Source: Nicotiana tabacum (Eukaryota; Streptophyta; Magnoliopsida; Solanales; Solanaceae). From it: 64,000 bases of DNA. The position numbers and the translations under genes were made by a program. Below, piece by piece: positions 34,737-48,145 of the stretch. Numbering within the stretch: the stretch's first letter is position 1; each line of letters begins with the position of its first letter. Under the pieces are notes generated by a model, which saw only the letters and a list, made by a program, of their open reading frames with translations, did no database searches and was not told the DNA's origin. Location of the stretch: the NCBI RefSeq assembly GCF_000715075.1, contig NC_134080.1, forward strand, positions 34,328,758 to 34,392,757, read 5' to 3'.

Positions 34737-37402
34737 TCTATATTATATTAAAAGCATGAGCCCCTAAAGTTAAAAATTGAATTACTAAAATTCCCTTTTC
34801 ATTATCTAAATATTCTACTTCTAAAAATATTTAAGAATATATAATATATTAGCAATTTAAATAGGAAAAAAATATTTTGATTTAAGTGGCTTTTCTGAAA
34901 AGTTGTGTTTATTCTTATTAACAACTTAAAGTTGAATTATCAAAATGTCCTTCTAAATAAAATTAATATTCTAATAAATTAATATATTAAATGTTGTCAT
35001 TTAGTATATAATTGACAGAAGCCACCTATTCAAGAAAGTTGCCGAGCGGATGCTTCAAGACCCCAACTTTAAAAGCCATCATTTGGACAAATTTTGTCCT
35101 TATTAATGTGATGCTCTTCCAGAGAAAGCCATGGTGTCTAGAGACGATCGTAATGCCATCATCAAGGCTAAATTGTTACTTGTCGCGCATATTGAATTGT
35201 TATTACTCGCTTCATTTTAATTATTAACATTCGTAAGTTGACATTAATCGCACATATTGAATTGTTATTACTCACTTCATTTCAATTTGTGTTCTTACAA
35301 AATTTCTTTCCGAAAAGTCACCTAATTCAACAAATGTTTCCTCCATCGCATGTGTTGTACTTTTATCTAAATAAATACAGGGATAAAAAAGAGTTACACA
35401 AATTTTTATATGGAACAATTAACATACAGTATTCTTCGAGTATTTTGTTAAGAACATAAATTTTTCTTAGAAAAAGCAAATTAACCTATGTATGATTATA
35501 TTGAACATTGCCAAAATTGACTGTCAAAATTATATGCACATAAAAAATTATAAGATAGAGGAAGTACTTGATATTCGTAACATATTGAAGTCACGTTCAA
35601 GGTGATAGAATACATTTGTCCTTTTTGGTGGAAGATTTGATTTTGGTGTTCATATATTCATGAGATGAATACAAATTTGAGTTCTAGAATCTAGATGGCC
35701 TTCATTGTTTGGCGAAGCATCACCGGAGAAGTTGCTTGCAGTGACAAAGTACAGTATTCTAAAAGAATAAATGGGCTTTCATGAACGTTTTTATAATCAA
35801 GGCGATAGTGGTGTGAGATAATCAGATTTTCATAGTTGCAATTATAACATAGAAAATATTGAAGGTAAGATGCATTTTATTTATTTCATGAAAAAAAGAG
35901 TTATGAATTTATTTATCTACATGTTCTAAATATTATTTAAGGTTTGAAGTTTATGATGGAGAATGGTAAATCTGTATTATACTTTTTTATGTTGTAAATT
36001 ATTCATTAGGTTGCAATATTGAAGATTACATTCACTTAAACTCTAAGAAGGTCAAAAAATTATTTATTTAAATTTTTAGCTATTAATAGTTTGAAATTAT
36101 TTTAATCAAAAGTTGAATAAAAAAGTTTTAAACATAAATTAACTTCTAATATAAGATTTTTTTGAATGATGTGATTGGAAGAATCTAAGTACTATCGCAA
36201 GTTAGTGTTAAATAATGATTAAAAAAATAACTTTCCTTATCACGATTGATAAGATAAGTGAAAATTTAAGGAGTTTAGTTTCTCAAGAGATACGTGAACT
36301 TGTAAATATTGATGCAATTGCAGTTGTGGACGAAGATAAATTTGTAATAATACGTAAAAAGAAGAGGAAAAGAAAGAATAAAGATCAATGTTCAACAACT
36401 AATAAAAAAATAAAGTTGAAAAAGATTAATGCACTTTTACAGTGAAATAAATCAAGAACTAATCTGATTTTTTGAAGTTATATTTGTTGAGACAAGTATT
36501 GTCATTAGTGTGTCAATCTAAATAATAATTTTAGTATTTTTCTTCATATGAAAGGAATTTGTGATGATATATCGCATTTTCAAATTGATTTATATTTCCG
36601 CCTTCATTATTATCTATAATTCTGTAAATGTTGTTATTATTAATTTTAATAATTATCTATCTAGATTTACAATAAAGACAGCCATTCAATTGCGAAAGAC
36701 GTCAAGGCAAATTCGTACCGCAGGTACAAGTCAATTTAAAGCTATCGAGGTACGAACATTAATAATTTTAGCATTTATATTATTTTATATTATTTGATTG
36801 CCTAATTCATCCACTATATAAAAAAGGATTCATTATGTAATTTAGCATTTCATAATCACCATTCAAATTTGAACTCTAATACTTAACAGTTTATAATTAC
36901 TATTACTTATGCAGTTGTACATAATGAAATTGAAGATTTTGTGCATGAGATTTACAATTAAATAAAAAAGCGAGCCTTGAATATTTCAAAAAAGAGCAAT
37001 TAACTTTGAAAAGATAATTATGTTGAGACGCAATTAATAATGTTACAGTTGTAGGTCGATACAGAGAAGATAAAATTGATTAAAGAATGCTGGATCCGGC
37101 ATCATCTACGGAAGCCATCAAAGTTTCAAAAGAGAGATGTATCAAACTTTATTTCATAGTAGATTGCTAGATGCATAGAGATAGAGTTAATTGGAGAGTA
37201 TGTCTTTTGATTTTATTCATTAAAGGTCTTTAAGGTTAGGCGATAATACTGGCTCTTTTGGTATATTTTAATTTGTAATTTATTACCAAATCAAATATTT
37301 TTACAATATATATGTATATTAAAAATTATTAACTCTTTTTGGTATGTTTTTATGTCAAAAATAAGATTAAATACACGTGCAATGCACATGCAAAGAGACT
37401 AG
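34737..37402 (+). mobile_element. Non-autonomous Helitron (2666 bp)
   Basis: The 5' end TCTATATTATATTAAAAGC and the 3' end CTAG fit plant Helitrons. An imperfect hairpin (CACGTGC-AAT-GCACATG, 37374-37390) lies eight bases before CTAG. Flanking bases are A (left) and T (right), the Helitron A-T target. The two hAT halves continue the transposase across the insertion. No Rep/helicase is encoded. A short basic open frame at 36215-36445 is the only notable one. Confidence 0.82.
36215..36445 (+). pseudogene. Short basic open frame inside the Helitron, possible relic of a captured or RPA-like gene
   Basis: The 76 codons encode an acidic-to-hydrophobic N-terminal part (SQEIRELVNIDAIAVVDEDK), then a lysine/arginine-rich tail (RKKKRKRKNKD) and a second basic patch. 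Plant Helitrons often carry RPA-like genes, and this could be the tail of one, but I do not recognise the sequence. It may be non-functional. Confidence 0.3.
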
Positions 37403-38516
37403 TATTTTAAAAATGTTGCTACAAATATAGATTCTCAATAACTAAAGTTGTTAATGCACATTGTACTGATCCAAACCATATGTTAACAACAACTACTTGG
37501 GAGGTCACTAATGTTATTGTTAAATTTTTACATAAATTTTATACAACTACTGTTGAGTTTTCTGGAGCATATTACCCTACTGTTACTATGGATTTAGTAC
37601 ATATAGCTAAATTTCTTTTCTACTTTTTGAATTTAAGAAGAAACAAAAATATAGGGATGTTGTTGAACAAATGCAAGCAAAATTCAAAAAATATTTCTTT
37701 CTAATTCCTCCGATTTACTTAATTGGTGTTGTTTTAAATCCTTCTATTAAGATGTCTGATTGTCACCAATTAATGAATGCTTTATATACTTATATGGAGA
37801 TTGGACCAACTGAAACCCCAGATTTATATACTTGTATGAACAAGCTAAATGAATATTTATAACAATTATATAATTATTATGCAAATGTAATTGATGATGT
37901 TGCTCTTAATGTAGGCAATGTTAATCCAACTATGCACTGTACCACTTCTGCTACTGTGATGATGTTGCTCTTAATGTAGGCAATTAATCCCACTATGCAC
38001 TGTACCACTTCTACTACTATGGATGATGATGAAGGCCTTGATAGCTTTAATATTTTGTCTACATTTTCTAACACTCAAACCAGTAGCAGGAACATTGATG
38101 AACTTCAATTCTACTTGCAGAAGCAAAAAGAGCCTCGCACAAAGGAATTTTCACCGTTGGGATGGTGGCATGAGAATGGAAAGCAATTTCCTGTTCTTTC
38201 CGCTATGGCTCGGGATGTGCTAAATGTGCCAATTTCAACTGTTGCATCAGAGAGTGCATTTAGCCAAGCAAGAAAACAACTTGGAGACACCCGTCACTCA
38301 TTGGGAAGCAATGCTTTGGAAGTTTTAGTATGTTACAGAGATTGGATTAGATCGGAACGAAAAAATCAAGGACGTGAAGATGTTGATAGCGCAGAAGACG
38401 AGGAACTTGGAGATATATTAACACATGGTAACCCATCCGAATTTAACACTCTAGAAGAAGGCTACTCAGTTCATATTGATTATGACGAACTTACTAAGGC
38501 AATGCAAAACCTTTGA
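37403..38516 (+). pseudogene. hAT transposase, C-terminal part with dimerisation domain
   Basis: Sequence after the Helitron resumes the transposase (VVNAHCTDPNHMLTTTTWEV). The segment 37995-38516 is open and carries the hAT dimerisation region (LGWWHENGKQFPVLSAMARD, VPISTVASESAFSQARKQLG, LEVLVCYRDWIRSE) and an acidic tail, ending at 38516. A duplicated stretch at 37893-38020 lies before it. The C-terminus is better preserved than the rest. Confidence 0.9.
37893..38020. repeat. About 63-65-bp tandem duplication in the hAT transposase gene
   Basis: Copies 37893-37957 and 37958-38020 both begin GATGATGTTGCTCTTAATG and differ by a few substitutions and a short indel. The second copy leads directly into the dimerisation-domain frame. 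Confidence 0.88.
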
Positions 38517-38997
38517 ATTTACTCTTTTTTGGTTAATTTACTTGTTGTTAAATGTAAACCTTTCAATTTGTAAGTTTGAATTTTGAAATAAATGTAGCAC
38601 TTGCAATTTATAAGTGCAATTTTTTTCCATCTTCATTGTACTCTTTATATTTTTACTTTATATTAATATAACTTACAATAGTTATACAAAATACAAACAA
38701 AAAAAAATTAAAAATTACACTAACCCGGCCCGGCCCAGCCCCTTCCACCCGTAACTCTTACGGTTCATTTTTTATCCGGATGAACCCGAACCCGTTAAAC
38801 CTGGTAAGCCCCAACCCGTAACCGGCATAGACCCTAACCCATACGGTTACTAATTTTTCCTACTCAGACAGGCCCGGCCCGGCCCACCCGTTAGACACCC
38901 TTAAACATAGATAATGAACATAGAAATAGCATCGGGTAGCCATTGTCATGGCACCCTTTAAAGCATAACTGGATTTAAAAAGACTATTCACTTTTTT

Positions 38998-39305
38998 AGA
39001 GCCCATTTGGATGATATTTTTTATTATTTTTTTTTTAAAAAAAAAAATTCACTTTTTTCGAAATTTATTTTTGGCCATAAAAATTTTAATGTTCACTTGA
39101 AGATGAATTTTTGAATTTTTCAAAAAAATTTAAATCTCCAAAAAGCTGTTTTTTAAAATTTTCACTAAGATCACTCACAAAAATTCAAAAACAACCCAAA
39201 ATTATATCATATCCAAACACAACTCTAATTTTTAAATACCATTTTCACTTAAATTTTTTTTCACTTTTTCGGAATTTTAAAATTCTTATGTCCAAACGCC
39301 CACTT
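38998..39305. repeat. MITE-like element with GGGC-TTTGGA ends
   Basis: The left end AGAGCCCATTTGGATGATA and the right end (inverted) AGTGGGCGTTTGGACATAA are imperfect inverted repeats around an A/T-rich core. These resemble hAT-type MITEs I recall from Solanaceae. The rest of 38912-39741 is AT-rich, with no gene. Confidence 0.5.
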
Positions 39306-39741
39306 AATATCTAAATAAAATTTGGACAAAAATATCTTATGCTTAGCATGAAAAATCTTCAGACCTACAAGATTTGCTAGAGGCCAAACTTTAGACTTAG
39401 AAGATTTGAATTTTAAATCGTTAAACTTAGCTCCATAGATTTTGGCTTTTTTTTTATTTAAAAAAAATGAAAATTTTGTTTGCTCGTGGAATTTGGTTAT
39501 TTTTTGAAAGATTTTCAAGTTCCAACAACTAGTTTGGGATAATTTTTGGGCAAATTGTTTTCTTCTACTCTTAAAAATTTATTTTTTTCCGGGTAAAATG
39601 CATAACCAAATACAACTTCAACTTCCAAAAACTATTTCGCAATGTAATTTTAAAAACTCTTCTTTAAGTTTAAATCAAATCTATGTCCAAAGCTTAAAAT
39701 CACAACTTCAGTAAGACTTTATTTGTCAGAACCTACTTCTC

Positions 39742-39885
39742 GAGAAAAAGTCCAAAACCATTCATCATCTTTAACTTTAGACTTAAAATAATACATGGTA
39801 CCCTAATAGTCCTTTTTCTTTAACAAAGTGGTGCACTTTTAATTACAACCCTAAACACCGTTAGTTTTTTAACGGGACTCTCCTC
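39742..39885 (+). repeat. MULE left terminal inverted repeat
   Basis: It matches the right repeat at 55044-55201 in inverted orientation with a few substitutions and a short indel near ATACATG. The outer tip is GAGAAAAAG on this side and GGATAAAAAAG on the other. Confidence 0.9.
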
Positions 39886-40016
39886 ACATGCCTGTCACAT
39901 GATTTATTTTCCCTCCAAACAAATAGGCACTTTATCTCTCCGTCTTCCTTTCTTGCTAAGAGAGTAATACCAAGCCAAAACTCCGATCGCAAATCATACT
40001 TACCCTAATCGCATAT

Positions 40017-41190
40017 GGAGCAAAATCAATTATTAGGAAGTAGTAATCTCTTAAGGCGCAACACTGGAAGAGAATCACCTCATTTTTATGGTGAGAGTTT
40101 CCTCTCGATATTTATATTAAAGAATTTTGTTGTTACAATATGAGCATTGCGTTTCTCATCTTGATTTTGTTAAACCTTTTTGTATTTCTCTACTCTTACT
40201 AAAAGAACTTTTTAATTGTTAATTACGCTGGTTTGTTTTCGACAAAACTATCTTGTATTATTCTTGTCTACAACAACAGGTTATGAAGTTTACCATTTGT
40301 AATTTCAAATTTGTTTGTCATTGTAAAAATATATCATGGGGGAATTATAAAGCGTATACCATAGAAGCACTATGTTGGAGGAAACATAGATTACATTGAT
40401 TATGTAAATGCCGCAGAATTGAATATTGCTGAGTTTAAGAAGATGACAGAGATATGTAGTTATTCAAGTGATTCGATAACTTTTTGGTGTAAGTGTGAAA
40501 GGCCTGGTAGTAGATGGAAGTTGATCTCTACATATTTTGAAGCCTGTGCAGTTGGTAAAAGCATCCAAAAGGACAATGTGCTTGAGATATACCTTTAACA
40601 CTTGGACTCTTATTTTCAAATGGACAAAGTGGATTCAATAATTCAATCAAATATTAAAGAAAATAACAAGCATCAGCTTATGTGTGAAAATTCATTTTGT
40701 GGCGATTTTAGTGATTCAGAAGCTGATTTTTCAGATGATGCGTTGGTTGATACACATGAGAAGAGGAACCAAAACATTCTGAAAGAGAGGGAGCTTCTTA
40801 GCGATGAAATAAAAAGAAAGATGGTTGACATAGAAGAGGTCCTGATTGTGTTGATTCTGAAGACATATAGAGTTTGGATAGTAATTCTGAAACTGAAAGT
40901 TTCAACTTTTATGTTAAAAAAAAATATAAAAGTTGTATGTATTATTTTTTCAGGTTAGAAGAGGATATGATGAAGTGGGACATGGAGAAGTGGAACATGA
41001 GCAAATGGGACAGGTCGAAGTTGAAACTGGACCAAAATTTGTTTGGAAAAGTTTTCAGTATACACAAAAAAGTGACATGCCTTTTGAAGTCTAACAGCTT
41101 TTTAAGGGTAAAAATGACTCATTCTTTATATTTACTTGCTGGAGCATTTACGCTATCATATATTATTAGTTTTGTGCATTTAGAATGAGT
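40017..41190 (+). pseudogene. MULE-carried gene remnant with PB1-like N-terminal domain
   Basis: A first exon-like frame from ATG 40017 (MEQNQLLGSSNLLRRNTGRE) ends at a GT donor near 40090. After a presumed intron, 40330-40610 encodes a degraded domain (HYVGGNIDYIDYVNA, FKKMTEICSYSSDSITFW) of the kind at the N-terminus of plant MULE transposases. A TAG near 40360 breaks the expected Gly-Gly region. An acidic stretch follows (DFSDSEADFSDD), and then a TTTTTTCAG acceptor at 40942-40953 opens a further exon-like frame. No transposase core follows. The domain name is from memory and moderately certain. Confidence 0.55.
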
Positions 41191-42031
41191 TTCTAGTAAG
41201 TTTATGGTGTTTTTGGGTGCACTACAGGTGCTTGAATGCTGATGGTGTTTTTGCTGATTTTTAAGTTGGTGCATGAATTTTTGCTGTTGTTATTGCTGGT
41301 TTTGTAAACTGGTGTTGGATTTCTGTTGTTTTTTTGAAACTGGTGCTAGAATTGTATTGTTGTTTATGAAGTTGGTGCTAGAATTTAACTGTTATTTTTG
41401 CTAGAAAATGACTGTTGTTTTTGCTATTTTTCTAGGCTGGTGATGAAGCTTGACATAGTTGTTGTTTTATTGTGTTTTGGAGCTGTAAACTGCTGTTAAA
41501 TGCTAAAAGATGCTGCTGGAATTTTTTCTTATTATAATTAATACAATGCACCCATATTTTTTTGGTCATAATAGCATTCATGTTTCATTCAATATATAAT
41601 TAGAAAATAGTTTACAAGCTTTTCATAAAGTATAAGTTGATACTTAAAATTGAGTGTGAGAGAAATCTAATATTTAATAGTCCAGTGAAATCTGTATGGA
41701 AGACCAAACCTGTTGTCTAAGCCAAGCGAATCATTTTGTCAAAGTGTTAGTTTTTGTTGTCGATGCTTGACAAAGTATGACCAGTAGCAATGAAATTGAA
41801 ATTTTATGCCAATAGCTTTATCAAAAATAATATTAATACTCATTCATCCAAATCTTTCATTACATAGAAAAGTAAAAGGCATTTTTGAACGGCAAATTTG
41901 GAATGATTGAGGAGGCCGAGAATTTGTTCTGAGGGCTTGCCAATAGGAACGTTATATCTTGGACAACTTTTATATATGGACTTTACCATCAAAAGGCTTT
42001 CATTAAGGGAATGCAGTGATAGCCGGTCTTG
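41191..42031. other. MULE interior without recognised gene
   Basis: At 41200-41530 a low-complexity stretch repeats words like TGCTGTTGTTTTTGCT and GGTGCTAGAATT. The remainder is AT-rich. No coding region is supported. Confidence 0.5.
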
Positions 42032-42036
42032 TTCAC

Positions 42037-44956
42037 TGTCACGACCCCAAATCCCCGGTTGTGATGGCGCCTATCACAATACTAGGCAAGTCAACCCTAT
42101 CAAGCATCCTTAGAAATTTCTTTTAATAAAACATTTGTTCGGGCATTAATTAAGTCTCAATTACTCATAAGAACATTTAAATCACTGAAAATTGCAAAAA
42201 ACAGTAAAACTTAAACCAACACAGCCCAAACATCTGGTGTCACGAGTCTAGAGCCTCTAAATATACAAATCCGACTGTCTAATACATAACAAATCTAAAA
42301 TGCGGGAAAAACAAGGATATGAAGGAAGAAAGCAGGGCTGCGGACGCCATGAAACTACCTTGCAGTCTCCGACGAACTCTAACAATGCTGAGGACCCTCA
42401 CTCTGCCGCACGGGCACCTGAATTTGCAATAAGGTGCAGGGAGTAACGTGAGTACGCCAACTCAGTAAGTAACTAAAGTAAATAGGATCTGAAAGCAGTG
42501 ATGAGTAGTTAAAAATCATATAGGAGAGTAAACAATAGAATATCAAGTCAAACTCAACAGTTTTAGAACCAGTTTCTTCATAAAGCTTCAGTTTCAATTG
42601 AAATACTTTGAAATCATTTACTTAGCAGCTTTCAACAGAGGCTTATTTTAAAAGAAAAGTGAAATCAGCAAAAATATCATAAATGGGCCCCTCGGGTAAG
42701 GTATCACTCATAAATATAGCCTCTCGGGCAAGCCTCTCAGTCACTCATGACTCAGCTCTCGTCACTCAGTACTCACACTCAGCACTCAGGCTCAATAATA
42801 TCTCATAATAGTAATAATCATAATAATCGCTGCGACGTGCAGCTCGAACCATAGTTTATAGTCGACTACGCTCACTGGGGGTGTACAGACTCCGGAGGGG
42901 CTCCTACAGCCCAAGCGTCATAACGCTGCGGTGCACAACCCGTTCCAATATATATATCATTGTGACGTGCAACTCGATCCATATAAATATCGTTGCGGCG
43001 TGCAACCCGATCCATAATATTTACAATCCTCACCATTAGGTCCTCAACCTCTCTCAGTCACTAACCTCACAACCACTTGGGCATAATAGTATAAATCAGG
43101 GAACTCAGTCCGAACAGTTCTCACATTTTAAGAAGTAGAGGTGATAAAACCGGTTTTAAACAATAATCAGGTAAAACATGACTGAGGATATGCTTTCAAA
43201 CAAATAGAGTGAGGAAAAATAGTAAAAATGTCCCTAAGGGTCTCAATAGATTAGCACAAGGCCCCAAACATGGCATACAACCCATAATACAATATAAACT
43301 TTTAAAATACGGGATATCATAAGATTTCAAATCAAGTACGCAGCTTAATAGTTGCTACGGGACAGACTAAGTCACAATCCCTACCGGTACACGCCCACAC
43401 GCTCGTCACCTAGCATGTGCATCACCTAATTTATCAAAGCGATATGAAATACCGGGGTTTTGTACCCTCAGTTTCAGATTTACAATGGTTACTTACCTCA
43501 AACCGGATAAAAATACTACTCCGTGATGCCTTTGCCTCTCGACTCGGCCTCCACTCGCATCGAATCTATTCAAAATCAGAATCATAAAGTCAAAATACGC
43601 TAAGGGAACGAAGCCCATGCGAAAATAATCAAATTACAACACAATTCCCAAAATTGACCAAACCCCGACCCCCGAGCCCACATCTTGGAATTCGATAAAA
43701 TTTGCATCAACGGAATCCTTATCACACTACAAGTTCATATATATCAAAAGTCCCAAAATCCAGTTACAAATAACCTCTCAAATCCTCACTCAAAGGTCTC
43801 CAATACCAAACTCTAATCCCTCGATTTTCTTCCTTAATTTCCACTAATATCATGATTAAACAATGAAAAAATGATCATAAACTCAAGTAATGAAGCTTAG
43901 GGAACTTACCCAACTGATATTCCTCGATTTCCCCTTGAAATCCACTGCCTTAGCCCCTTTCCTGTCTTCAAAAATGGGGAACTTAGCAAAAATTTGCGAA
44001 GGAAACATTATATACTTTCTGACCCAGGGATTCCGCACCTGCGGTCCATCCACTGCATCTGCGGTCCAAGACACCGCACCTGCGGTTTCCACTTAAATGT
44101 CCAAAGTCGCATCTGTGATCAAATAACAGCACCTGTGCCATCGCAGGTGCTGAGAGCACACCGCATATGTGGCTCCTGCCCCTCGCATCCTTGACCGCAT
44201 TTGTGGTCATTTCTTCGCATCTGCGGCATCGCACCTGCGGTCCCCAATTCGCAGGTGCGGAAACAACAGAAGCAGAAAAATTCTGCAGCTTCACTAAAAT
44301 TCTAAACTCTCCGTCAACCCTCTAAAATCACCCCGAGGCCCCCGGGACCTCAACAAAAAGCACCAACAATCCATATACCACTACTCAAACTTGTACCAAT
44401 CTTCAAAACACCTCAAACAACATCGAATCAACCAAATCACATCAAAATCAAGCCTAAGATTCTAAAATCTTCCGAATTCTGCTTTTGATCAAAAAGTCTA
44501 TCAAATCACGTCCGAATGACCTGAAATTTTGCACACACATCCCAAATAACACAACGGACCTACTGCAACTCTCAGAATTCCATTCCGGCGCCTATATCAA
44601 AATTTCACCTATCAACCGGAAAACGCCGAAATTCCAATTTTGCCAACTCAAGCCTAAATCTACTTCGGACCTCCAAAACACATTCCGATCACGCTCCTAA
44701 GTCCCAAATCACCCCCCGAAGCTATCCGAACCATCGAAATTCACATCCAAGCTCTATTTCACATAAGTCAACATTTGGTTGACTTTTCCAACTTAAACTC
44801 ACTCAAAAGAGACTAAGTGTCTCAAACCTCGTCAAAACCTTTCCGAACCCGAGTCAACCAGCCTGATAACACATAATATCATTAAACACGGCAATAAGAA
44901 ATTGAAATGGGGGAAATAGAGCAGTAATTCATAAGACGACTGGTCGGGTCGTCACA
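42037..44956 (-). repeat. Tekay-2 3' LTR (2920 bp)
   Basis: On the minus strand it starts TGTGACGACCCGACC and ends GGGGTCGTGACA. An array of CGCA-NN-TGCG palindromes lies at about 44030-44260, roughly 700-925 bp from the LTR start. A tandem arrangement with CGTGCAACTCGATCC-type words occurs near 42830-43020. No gene was recognised. Confidence 0.9.
44030..44260. repeat. Array of CGCA-NN-TGCG palindromes in the Tekay-2 LTR
   Basis: About eleven near-copies, for example CCGCACCTGCGG, CCGCATTTGTGG and TCGCATCTGCGG. They differ mostly in the two central bases and in the outer pair. The partial 5' LTR (54075-54250) holds the same array. Confidence 0.85.
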
Positions 44957-46600
44957 TCCTCCCCCTCTTAAATAAACGTTCATCCTCGAACGAGTCAAGA
45001 AACATACCTGAAGCCTCAAATAGGTGAGGATATATGCTCCGCATCTCCTGCTTGGTCTCCCAAGTAGCCTCCTCCACGGGCCGACCTCTCCACTGCACTT
45101 TCACTGAAGCTGTATCCTTTGATCTCAACTTCCGAACCTGCCGCTCCAAAATAGCCACTAGCTCCACATCATAAGTCAAATCATCATCTAACTGAACCGT
45201 GCTGAAATCCAAAACATGAGACGGATCGCTAATATACTTTCAGAGCATAGAAACATGAAATACCATATGCACACTCGATAATTTGGGTGGTAAAGTGAGC
45301 TTATAAGCCATCTCCCCAATCCTCTGAATCACCTCAAAAGGCCCAATAAACCGAGAACTCAATTTACCCTTCTTCCCAAACCTCATAACACCCTTCATGG
45401 GTGAAACCTTCAACAGAACCTTCTCACCAACCATGTAGGACACATCCCGAACCTTCCTATCAGCATAACTCTTTTGTCTCGACTGCGCTGTGTGAAGTCT
45501 CTCCTGAATCACCTTTACCTTGTCTAAAGCATCCTGCACCAAATCTGTACCCAATAGCCTAGCCTCACCCGGTTCAAACCAACCAACTGGAGATCTACAC
45601 CGCCTCCCATACAAAGCCTCATATGGAGCCATCTGAATACTCAACTAATAACTGTTGTTATAAGCAAACTCTGCGAGCGGTAAAAACTGATCCTATGACC
45701 TTCCGAAATCAATGACACAAGCACGCAACATGTCCTCCAATATCTAAATAGTGTGCTCGGACTACACATCCGTCTGAGGGTGAAAAGTTGTGCTCAACTC
45801 AACCTGAGTACCCAACTCTCGCTGCACAAACCTCTAAAACTATGAAGTAAACTGAGTGCCCCTATCTGAAATGATGGAAACTGGGACACCATGCAAATGA
45901 ACAATCTCCCGGATATAGATCTCTGCCAACCGCTCTAAAGAATAGGTAGTACACATAGGAATGAATTGCACGGACTTGGTCAGCCAATCCACAATCACCC
46001 AAATAGCATTGAACTTCTTCAAAGTCCGTGGAAGTCCAACTACAAAATCCATATTGATCCTCTCCCACTTCCACTCTGGAATATCCATCCGCTGAAGCAA
46101 GCCACCCGGTCTCTAATGCTCATATTTCACCTGCTGACAATTGGGACATCGAGTTACAAATCCCACAATATCTTTCTTCATTATCCTCCACCAATAATGC
46201 TATCTCAGATCCTGATACATCTTCGCAACACCCGAATGAATGGAATACCGCGAGCTATGGGCCTCCTCTGGAATCAACTCCCGAAGCCCATCCACATTGG
46301 GCGCACATATCTGGCCATGTATCCTCAACACCCTATCATCACCAATAGTCACATCTCTAGCATCATTGTGCTGAACTCTGTCCTTAAGAACAAGCAAATG
46401 AGGATCATCATACTGGCACTCTCTCATGCGATCATATAAGAAAGACCGAGAAATCACACAAGCCAACACCCGACTGGGCTTCAAAATATCTAACCTCACG
46501 AACCGATTGGACAACGCCTGAACATCAACTGCAAGAGGTCTCTCCCCGACTGGAATATATGTCAAACTCCCCATACTCACCGCATCCGGCTCAAGGCATC
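44952..46600 (-). pseudogene. Tekay-2 integrase and chromodomain
   Basis: Minus-strand reading from about 46580 gives the region after RNase H, the integrase zinc-binding end near 46130, and the core with the first two Asp (INMDFVVGLP; SIISDRGTQFTS). The GPY/F-like region (FIGPFEVIQRIGEM) and the chromodomain (VAILERQVRKLRSKDTASV; W-R-G-R; ATWETKQEM) end at 44952. Stops near 45650, 45750 and 45840 interrupt it. Confidence 0.86.
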
Positions 46601-48145
46601 GGCCACCACATTGGCCTTCCCCGGATGGTATAAAATAGTAATATTATAATCCTTTAACAACTCCAACCATCTCCGCTGCCTCAAATTGAGATCCTTCTGT
46701 TTGAACAAGTGCTAGAGGCTACGATGATCAGTAAACACCTCACAAGACATACCATATAAATAATGCCTCCAAATCTTCAATGCGTGAACGATGGCAGCCA
46801 ACTCCAAATCATGAACGGGGTAGTTCTTCTCATGGGGCTTCAACTGATGAGAAGCATAAACAATAACTCTACCCTCATGTATCAACACATACCCAATACC
46901 AACTCTCGAAGCATCACAATACACGGTATTTGAACCTGAAGCTGATGGCAACACTAACACTAGAGCTGTGGTCAAGGCGGTCTTGAGCTTCTAAAATCTC
47001 TCCTCGCACTCATCCGACCACCTAAATAAAGAACCCTTCTAAGTCAACTTGGTTAAAGGCGATGTGATAGACGAGAATCCCCGAACAAACCGGAGATAAT
47101 AGCCCGACAAACCAAGAAAGCTATGAATCTCTGTAGCTGAGGACGATCTGGGCCAACTTTAGACCGCCTTTATCTTCTTTAGATCAACCTGAATACCCTC
47201 GCTGGACACCACGTGCCCCAAGAATGCCATTGAACTAAGCTAGAACTCACACTTGGAGAACTCTGCATAAAGCTTATCCTCCCTCAATCGCTGTAACATA
47301 ACTCTCAAATGCTCTGCGTGCTTCTCCTGACTACGCGAATAAACCAGAATATCATCAATGAAAACTATGACAAATGAGTCGAGATACAGCCGGAACACGC
47401 TGTTCATCAAGTGCATGAATGTTGTTGGGGCATTGGTCAGCCCAAAAGACATAACAAGGAACTCATAATGACCATATCTGGTCCTGAAGGTTGTGTTAAG
47501 AATATCTGAGTCCCTGATCTTCAACTGGTGATAACCTGAATGGAGATCAATCTTGGAGAACACTCTTGCTCCCTAAAGCTGGTCAAACAAATCATCAATG
47601 CGAGGAAGGGGATACTTGTTCTTAATTGTAACCTTGTTCAACTACCTGTAATCAATGCACATCCTCATAGTGCCATCCCTTTTCTTCAAAAATAGAACCG
47701 GCGCACCCCAAGGCGACACACTAGGCCAAATGAATCCCTTATCAAGGAGTTCCTGAAGCTGCTCCTTTAACTCTTTCAACCCTGCTAGTGCCATACAATA
47801 CGGTGGAATAGAGATGGGCTGAGTGCCCGGCACCAGATCAATACCAAAATCGATATCCCTATCCGGTGGCATGCCCGGCAGGTCTGTAGGAAACATATCG
47901 GGAAAATCTCTCATAACTGGAACAGAATCAATACTGGGAGTCTCTGCACCGACATTCCTCACAAAGGCTAAGTATGAAAGACAACCCTTCCCAACCATAC
48001 GCTGGGCCTTTAGAAACAAAATCACCCTACTGGGGACAAAATCAGTCGAGCCTTGCCACTCAATCTGTGGCACACCCGGCATTGACAATGTCACTGTCTT
48101 AGCATGACAGTCCAATATAGCACGACATGGAGATAGACAATCCAT
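46600..48145 (-). pseudogene. Tekay-2 reverse transcriptase-RNase H
   Basis: RT blocks ([42 protein letters not shown]) with an intact catalytic FIDDILVYS box lie at 47240-47700. RNase H ([42 protein letters not shown]) keeps its first Asp. Stops occur at about 47640, 47578 and between the domains. The catalytic residues are better preserved than in Tekay-1. Confidence 0.88.

Noticed and set aside
39261..39518. Lys/Phe-rich minus-strand frame
   Set aside because: It derives from an AT-rich MITE-like stretch; no domain.
46685..46975. Intact short gene encoding an RNase H-like protein on the minus strand
   Set aside because: It is a stretch between stops within the Tekay-2 pol.
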